Shown: piece after piece, positions 59,750 to 64,000 of the stretch
Position numbering within the stretch: position 1 is the stretch's first letter
How the letters are laid out: each line of letters opens with the position of its first letter
Source: Leucobacter coleopterorum
GTDB lineage: Bacteria > Actinomycetota > Actinomycetes > Actinomycetales > Microbacteriaceae
Assembly: GCF_011382985.1 (NCBI RefSeq)
Contig: NZ_CP049933.1
Location: 1,860,001-1,924,000, forward strand
Reading direction: 5' to 3'
DNA length: 64,000 bases
Program-made: the position numbers and the translations under genes
Notes under the pieces: model-generated
Seen by the model: only the letters and a program-made list of their open reading frames with translations
Database searches by the model: none
What the model was told of the DNA's origin: nothing

Positions 59750-59789
59750 ATGTTGTCGGCGAATTGAACCCTCAACTCGCGGACAACAT
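59750..59789 (-). promoter_or_regulatory. Intra-operon hairpin between the two TasA-like genes
   Basis: An 18-bp stem with two mismatches (ATGTTGTCGGCGAATTGA arm) and a 4-nt loop, in the 88-bp gap. No U-tract. It could be a leaky terminator or an RNA-stabilising structure that makes the first TasA-like protein more abundant than the downstream products. Confidence 0.55.
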
Positions 59790-59821
59790 GAGGCCGCCGA
59801 GACGACCATTACTTCGTTTGC

Positions 59822-60419
59822 CTATGCCGCTGGATTGTCGAACTTCTGCTCGAGAACGAAGTTGGTCTCAGCGAGATCAATCGTCGCGAGAGCACCGACG
59901 CGGTCAGTGACCTCTGAAGAGAAGCTGAACGTGATCTGTTGAGTGAAGCGCGCCGTACCGTTTGTCAGCTCAGAATCAAACTCCCAGGTGTTGCTAGTTC
60001 CCACCTGGGTGGGCAACGCCTCGCCCTCGGGGCGTCGGCAAAGGCCGACGAGACCGTCAGAAACTCGCCCGGCAAGCTCCCCCCTGCAACTGCTTTGATC
60101 GCCTGCGAGGTGTCGACCGTGAGCTCAGCGGCCATCTTGTCACCAACGAGGGTCACATCGAGCGGCTGAGTCAAGCGCACGGTTTCCCCGGAACAATCGT
60201 GTAGTCACTGATATTACTAATGGGAGTCCACGTTCCCTCGGCGTCCACCGTTTCCCAGACCTGGTCCTCAGTCGGAATGCTCAGGTTCAGGTCACCGGTC
60301 ACGATCTGACCGGCTTCACTGCTTGCACTGACGTTCCAGAGCGCGAGTGATCCACCTGTGCCCAGCAGAAGTAACACGCCCAGACCAGAAACGATAAGAC
60401 CCTTAGATAGCTTGTTCAT
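59822..60419 (-). CDS. TasA-like SipW-dependent protein 1, two frameshifts as read
   Basis: Repaired length is 199 residues: a SipW-type signal (GTGGSLALWNVSASSEAG) and a TasA/camelysin-like beta domain (GALATIDLAETNFVLEQKF at the end). Repairs: CCCC 60186-60189 (IVPGETVRLTQ) and GGGG 60029-60032 (ADAPEGEALPTQVG). First gene of the operon; AAGGA lies 11 nt upstream. The 196 bp between it and the insertion sequence should hold its promoter; only a short hairpin at 60547-60567 was noticed there. Confidence 0.8.
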
Positions 60420-60683
60420 GAATGTTTTTGTCCTTAATTCGCTAGATTCCAGGCATCATTGAGACACCCCCTATGAGCGGAGCCTGATCAGACAAGCAGA
60501 AAAGACCCGTTCATCTACATAGAGACAACGGAGGCAAAACCTTTACAAGAAAAGACCGACTTTTCTTGAGAAAGTTTTCCGGATCAAGAAGTTCACGAAC
60601 CGTTAGCGCTCAGACGGGCCTTTACCCCGAAGTGTGGACACGCTGATGCCGGGTTTTCCGGCAGAAAGCGAGACCATAGAACC

Positions 60684-61001
60684 ATGCCCAAACAATTCTC
60701 CGAGGACTTCAAACGGCAAGCCGTTGACCTCTACGAAACCACCGAAGGAGCGACCCTCGACTCGATCGCGAGTGATCTCGGCATCGGCAAGTCAACACTG
60801 TCGCTGTGGCTGCAGAAGTACCGCACCACGCCGCCCCCAAACCGTGACAGCCGCGCTGCTACCGACTTAGTAGAGACGGGTGAGGTGGCTGCGCTCCTTG
60901 CCGAGAACCGCGCCCTGAAAAACGAGAAAGCCAAGCTTGAGACCGAGCGCGATATTCTCCGCCAGGCAGCCAAATATTTCGCGGGAGAGATGAACTGGTG
61001 A
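60684..61001 (+). CDS. IS3-family transposase, OrfA
   Basis: 105 residues: helix-turn-helix (ATLDSIASDLGIGKSTLSLW) and a coiled coil (ENRALKNEKAKLETERDILR) ending YFAGEMNW. Overlaps OrfB by 4 bp. Confidence 0.93.
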   Translation: MPKQFSEDFKRQAVDLYETTEGATLDSIASDLGIGKSTLSLWLQKYRTTPPPNRDSRAATDLVETGEVAALLAENRALKNEKAKLETERDILRQAAKYFAGEMNW

Positions 61002-61898
61002 GCCGCTTCCAGTTCATTGACGACCACCGTGACACCATCCCGGTGAAGTGGCTATGCCGAGTCCTCGACGTTGCTCGCTCCTCGTATTATGCGTGGGTGG
61101 AAGCTGCCCCGAAACGGGCCGCCCGCACGCAAGCCGACGAAGCGCTTGCTGCGCGAGTGAGACGTGCGCAAGACCGTGAGGCTGGCGGGGATCCCGCCTA
61201 CGGGGTACCCCGGGTGACCGCGGACTTAAACGACGGGGCACCCGAGAACGAACGGGTGAATCACAAGCGCGTCGCGCGAGTGATGCGCGAGCACGGGCTT
61301 TCAGGGATCAGGCTCTTGCGTCGGGTGAAGACCACGGTCCCTGACCCCAATGATCAGAAGGTCGCTGATCTGGTGCAGCGTGACTTCACCGCTGACACGC
61401 CAGGCACCCGCTATGTCGGCGATATCACGTACCTGCCCATCGTGGGTGGGAAGAACTGGTACCTCGCGACGGTGATCGATCTGTGTTCGAGAAAGCTGGC
61501 CGGGTGGGCGCTTGCCGACCACATGCGTACCGAACTCGTCAGTGATGCACTGACCGCAGCCAGAGCCGCGCGTGGCTCACTTGACGGAACCATTTTTCAC
61601 TCAGATCACGGCAGCGTCTATACCTCGAAAGCGTACGCGCAGTTGTGTACAGAGCTGGGGGGTGACGCAGTCAATGGGGGCTGTCGGTTCCTCAGCGGAT
61701 AACGCGCTCGCTGAGTCGTTCAACGCGGCGCTCAAGCGTGAAGTCCTGCACGGACGGGCAGCGTTTCGGGACGAGCATGAATGTCGCCGTGAGGTGTTCA
61801 GGTGGGTGAACCGGTACAACACGAAGCGCCGCCACTCCTACCTCGGGCAAGTCGCGCCTGACGCGTTTGAATCAGCTATGCTTGCTGCTGCAGCGTAG
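60998..61898 (+). CDS. IS3-family transposase, OrfB, frameshifted as read
   Basis: Repaired length is 299 residues. DDE residues are in YVGDITYLP, FHSDHGSVY and NALAESFNAAL. The frame is lost in GGGGGG 61657-61662; removing one G restores TELGVTQSMGAVGSSADNA. This is the only break where the run is one too long. The enzyme catalyses transposition of copy B. Confidence 0.88.
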
Positions 61899-61934
61899 CC
61901 ATAACCCCGTGTCCACTATCCGGGGTAAAGGTCC

Positions 61935-62289
61935 CCAGTCCCGCATAGAAAGTATCGATGCCACCGTCCTGCCGCGCATCAACCACCGCCTCCAGGTCTT
62001 CAAAAGTGTCTTCTTTAGACTTAGCTGCCACCCGAGAAACGATATTGCGGACAGTACCCAAAAGGTAGGGGCGGAAATCAGTTGTCGGGCCGTGACCGCG
62101 GTTTATGGTCTCGAGAATGTTGACATAGGCCTCAGAGACTAGATCGTCTGGGGTGATCGTGCGAGAAAACGAGTTCGCTACTTTCAGTGCGGCCGTGGCG
62201 TGTCGTTCCCAGAGTGCCGCATAGGCAGCCATGTCACTCTTACGAGTCAACTCGATGAGCTTCGCGTCATCCATCTCAGAATATTTCAT
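61935..62289 (-). pseudogene. Sigma-70 family factor truncated by the insertion sequence
   Basis: About 118 residues remain: region 2 with the -10 recognition part (PDDLVSEAYVNILETI, FRPYLLGTVRN). Region 4 is missing; the frame continues into the IS and stops at 61876. It lies directly upstream of the TasA/SipW operon and probably was its dedicated ECF-type activator. Confidence 0.8.
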
Positions 62290-62390
62290 GCGCGAAACCC
62301 CCGTTCTTTGGCATCAATTCTAGAACCTACGTTGCTGGGGGCAAACGTCGCTTAAGACAGTGCTCCGGCCAACGCAGCAGCCATAGAACA

Positions 62391-62425
62391 AGGAAGTCCC
62401 GGTCCATACAGAACCGGGACTTCCT
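62391..62425. repeat. Hairpin in the sigma factor / UPF0182 gap
   Basis: A 13-bp perfect stem (AGGAAGTCCCGGT and complement) with a 9-nt loop. A second imperfect stem follows at 62436-62465. They may be terminators or processing sites; direction unclear. Confidence 0.7.
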
Positions 62426-62468
62426 CTACCGCAAACTCACAGCTCCAAGGACCGGAGCTTGTGAGCGA

Positions 62469-62487
62469 AGGTGGGAGATTCCCACCT
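62469..62487 (-). terminator. Hairpin just after the UPF0182 stop
   Basis: An 8-bp perfect stem AGGTGGGA/TCCCACCT with a 3-nt loop, 7 bp past the stop codon. Confidence 0.65.
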
Positions 62488-62493
62488 CGATCA

Positions 62494-64000
62494 CTATTCT
62501 GCGTTCAGCGCCGCGTCGAGAGCCTCTTCAAGACGCTTGTCCGCCGCGCCATAAGCGGCCCAGTCGCCATCTTTCATGGCCTGGTCACGATCTTTCAAGG
62601 CGCTCTGCATTTGTTTCAGGGCGTCCTTCAGAGTCGAATTGGTATTCGTCGCTTTACCGGAGTCCTTGCTTTTCGTCTCGGTATTGCCCTCGTCATTTTG
62701 CTTTGCGGTATTGCCGTCACCAGCACTCGCTCCTGAGCTGCCACCAAACAGTGCGTCTAAGGCCCCGTCGAGGGTGTCTTCGAATGCTATGTCATCGCCA
62801 AATGAGACCAGCAGTTTCTGCAACCGTGGAATTCGTGTGCCCTCGGCAGCCTCAATGTACACAGGCTGAACGTAGAGCAATCCACCACCAACTGGCAACG
62901 TCAGCAAGTTGCCACTGATCACACGTGTATCTCCGGTTTTCAGAAGGTTCAACTCCGTGGATACCTTCGGGTCAGACCTAAAGCTATTCTGCACCTGACC
63001 GGGGGCTGGGATCGTGTCGCCCTTCGGCAGCACGAGCAGTTTGAGTACTCCGTAGTCTTTCGATACCTTACCCGCTTCAGAACCCGCGTTGGAGTTCGCA
63101 GCGAGGTATCCCGTAAGAATGTCACGGGTTGTCGCACCGCTGGCATCGGGAATATACGTCGAGTAGATCGAGTAGTTTGGCTCGACCTTATTGCCCGCGG
63201 AAAGCGTCAAGTAGTAAGGCGGTTGAGCGGGCGGGGTCACACCTTCGGCAACGGTCTTCACCGGGTCGTTAGGTGTACGCCACGCGTCTTCCTTGGAATA
63301 GAACGCCCCGGGATCAGTGACGTGGTACTTGCCCAGGATTTCACGCTGAACTTTGAAGAGGTCCGTTGGGTAACGTACGTGACTGAGCAGTTCACCACTC
63401 ATGTCGCTTGCCTTCTTGAGAGTGCCCGGGAATACCTTTCCCCATGCTTTCAGAAGCGGATCTTCTGCATCCCACGCATAGAGCGTCACCTTGCCATCGT
63501 ACGCATCAACCGTTGCCTTCACAGAGTTGCGAATATAGTTGATTGGTTTCGTCATGAGGCTTGTGCGCGGGTTCTCCGCATCAACAAGGGACTCGTTGAG
63601 GTCTTTCTGCTCCGAGTAAGGGTAGTCCGCGGAGGTTGTGTATCCGTCAATGATCCATACGATACGGCCGTCGACGACAGAAGCGTAGGGGGACTCATCG
63701 AGAGTCAGGTAGGGCGCAACTTTCTGCACGCGCTCGAGCGGATTGCGGTCGTAAAGAATTTGCGATCCGTCAACGACTGCTCCCGATAGCAGCACCTCCA
63801 TGTCTTGGAATTTCAGCGCATAAATGAGCTTTGTGAAAATGTTGTTGAGCTCCGGGCCGCCGTTACCTTTGAACGTGGTGAGATTCTGGCGTTCAGAACT
63901 CGTCTCGGTCTGAGCGTTCTTTTTTGTGTCTTTGGAGTCCGCACTGGCTTCGGCGGGCTTTGCCGCCGAGTCTTTCTTCGCTTCATCTTCCGCGGTAATC
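62494..64000 (-). CDS. UPF0182 family membrane protein, C-terminal part (runs off right edge)
   Basis: About 500 residues of a protein that is usually near 1000. The visible part is the outer soluble domain (YVQPVYIEAAEG, PYLTLDESPYASVVDGRIVWI) with an acidic, Asn/Lys-rich tail region; the N-terminal membrane helices lie beyond the window. Found across actinobacteria; function unknown. Confidence 0.92.
   Translation of the reverse strand, partial: ITAEDEAKKDSAAKPAEASADSKDTKKNAQTETSSERQNLTTFKGNGGPELNNIFTKLIYALKFQDMEVLLSGAVVDGSQILYDRNPLERVQKVAPYLTLDESPYASVVDGRIVWIIDGYTTSADYPYSEQKDLNESLVDAENPRTSLMTKPINYIRNSVKATVDAYDGKVTLYAWDAEDPLLKAWGKVFPGTLKKASDMSGELLSHVRYPTDLFKVQREILGKYHVTDPGAFYSKEDAWRTPNDPVKTVAEGVTPPAQPPYYLTLSAGNKVEPNYSIYSTYIPDASGATTRDILTGYLAANSNAGSEAGKVSKDYGVLKLLVLPKGDTIPAPGQVQNSFRSDPKVSTELNLLKTGDTRVISGNLLTLPVGGGLLYVQPVYIEAAEGTRIPRLQKLLVSFGDDIAFEDTLDGALDALFGGSSGASAGDGNTAKQNDEGNTETKSKDSGKATNTNSTLKDALKQMQSALKDRDQAMKDGDWAAYGAADKRLEEALDAALNAE

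Larger units (their letters stand above)
60616..61934 (+). mobile_element. IS3-family insertion sequence, copy B (different type)
   Basis: About 1.32 kb bounded by imperfect 27-bp inverted repeats (60616-60642, 61908-61934), each containing CCTTTACCCCG and TGGACACG. Encodes OrfA and OrfB unrelated in detail to copy A. It cuts a sigma factor gene on the right, and no remainder of that gene is found on the left. Confidence 0.88.

Overview
The window comes from a GC-rich actinobacterium, most likely a member of the Microbacteriaceae or a close relative. The evidence is lineage-typical families (DUF2469, DUF3039, UPF0182, DUF2637, SCO6880-type conjugation proteins), an ImuA'-ImuB-DnaE2 mutagenesis cassette behind an actinobacterial SOS box, and LAxTG/LPxTG surface proteins.

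Positions 1 to about 33,105 read as an integrative and conjugative element (ICE) inserted in the chromosomal comM gene. Its cargo (1-12,539) is a copper and efflux island: a leftward operon copZ - membrane-anchored metal protein - CopA ATPase (runs off the left edge), and a rightward set with an AhpD-like protein, two MFS exporters, three paralogous DUF6153-like membrane proteins, an M23 peptidase, a Tat multicopper oxidase, CueP and a DUF305 lipoprotein. Two CsoR-type operators lie in the divergent promoter region. The ICE core (12,764-30,677) holds an AraC-type regulator, a primase-polymerase, DUF2637 and ParB-like proteins, and a type IV secretion set (M23 lysin, two pilin-sized proteins, TrbL/VirB6-like channel, SCO6880-family protein, VirB4-like ATPase, LADTG surface protein, coupling protein). 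The large serine integrase is cut short by an IS3-family element. The 3' half of comM is not in the window, so the left ICE end lies beyond position 1.

The chromosome resumes at about 33,105. From left to right it holds: comM 5' fragment - yraN - DUF2469 (minus); SOS box with imuA'-imuB-dnaE2 and pncB (plus); DUF3039; an ABC transporter; a teichoic-acid-like locus (Wzm/Wzt or TagGH exporter, three glycerophosphotransferase modules, one GT2 glycosyltransferase); an HtrA-type protease; a sortase-anchored LPQTG protein; initiator tRNA-Met; a TasA/SipW-type fibre operon (two TasA-like proteins, SipW-like signal peptidase, LAATG protein, RCC1-repeat protein); a second IS3-family element that truncates a sigma factor; and a UPF0182 membrane protein running off the right edge.

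About two dozen genes, both housekeeping and mobile, are broken by single-base frame slips. Every slip I could place falls in a run of C or G, nearly all of them one base short, and repair restores familiar proteins and 4-bp stop/start overlaps. This looks like consensus error in homopolymers rather than mass gene decay. I give the repaired gene spans and record each slip.
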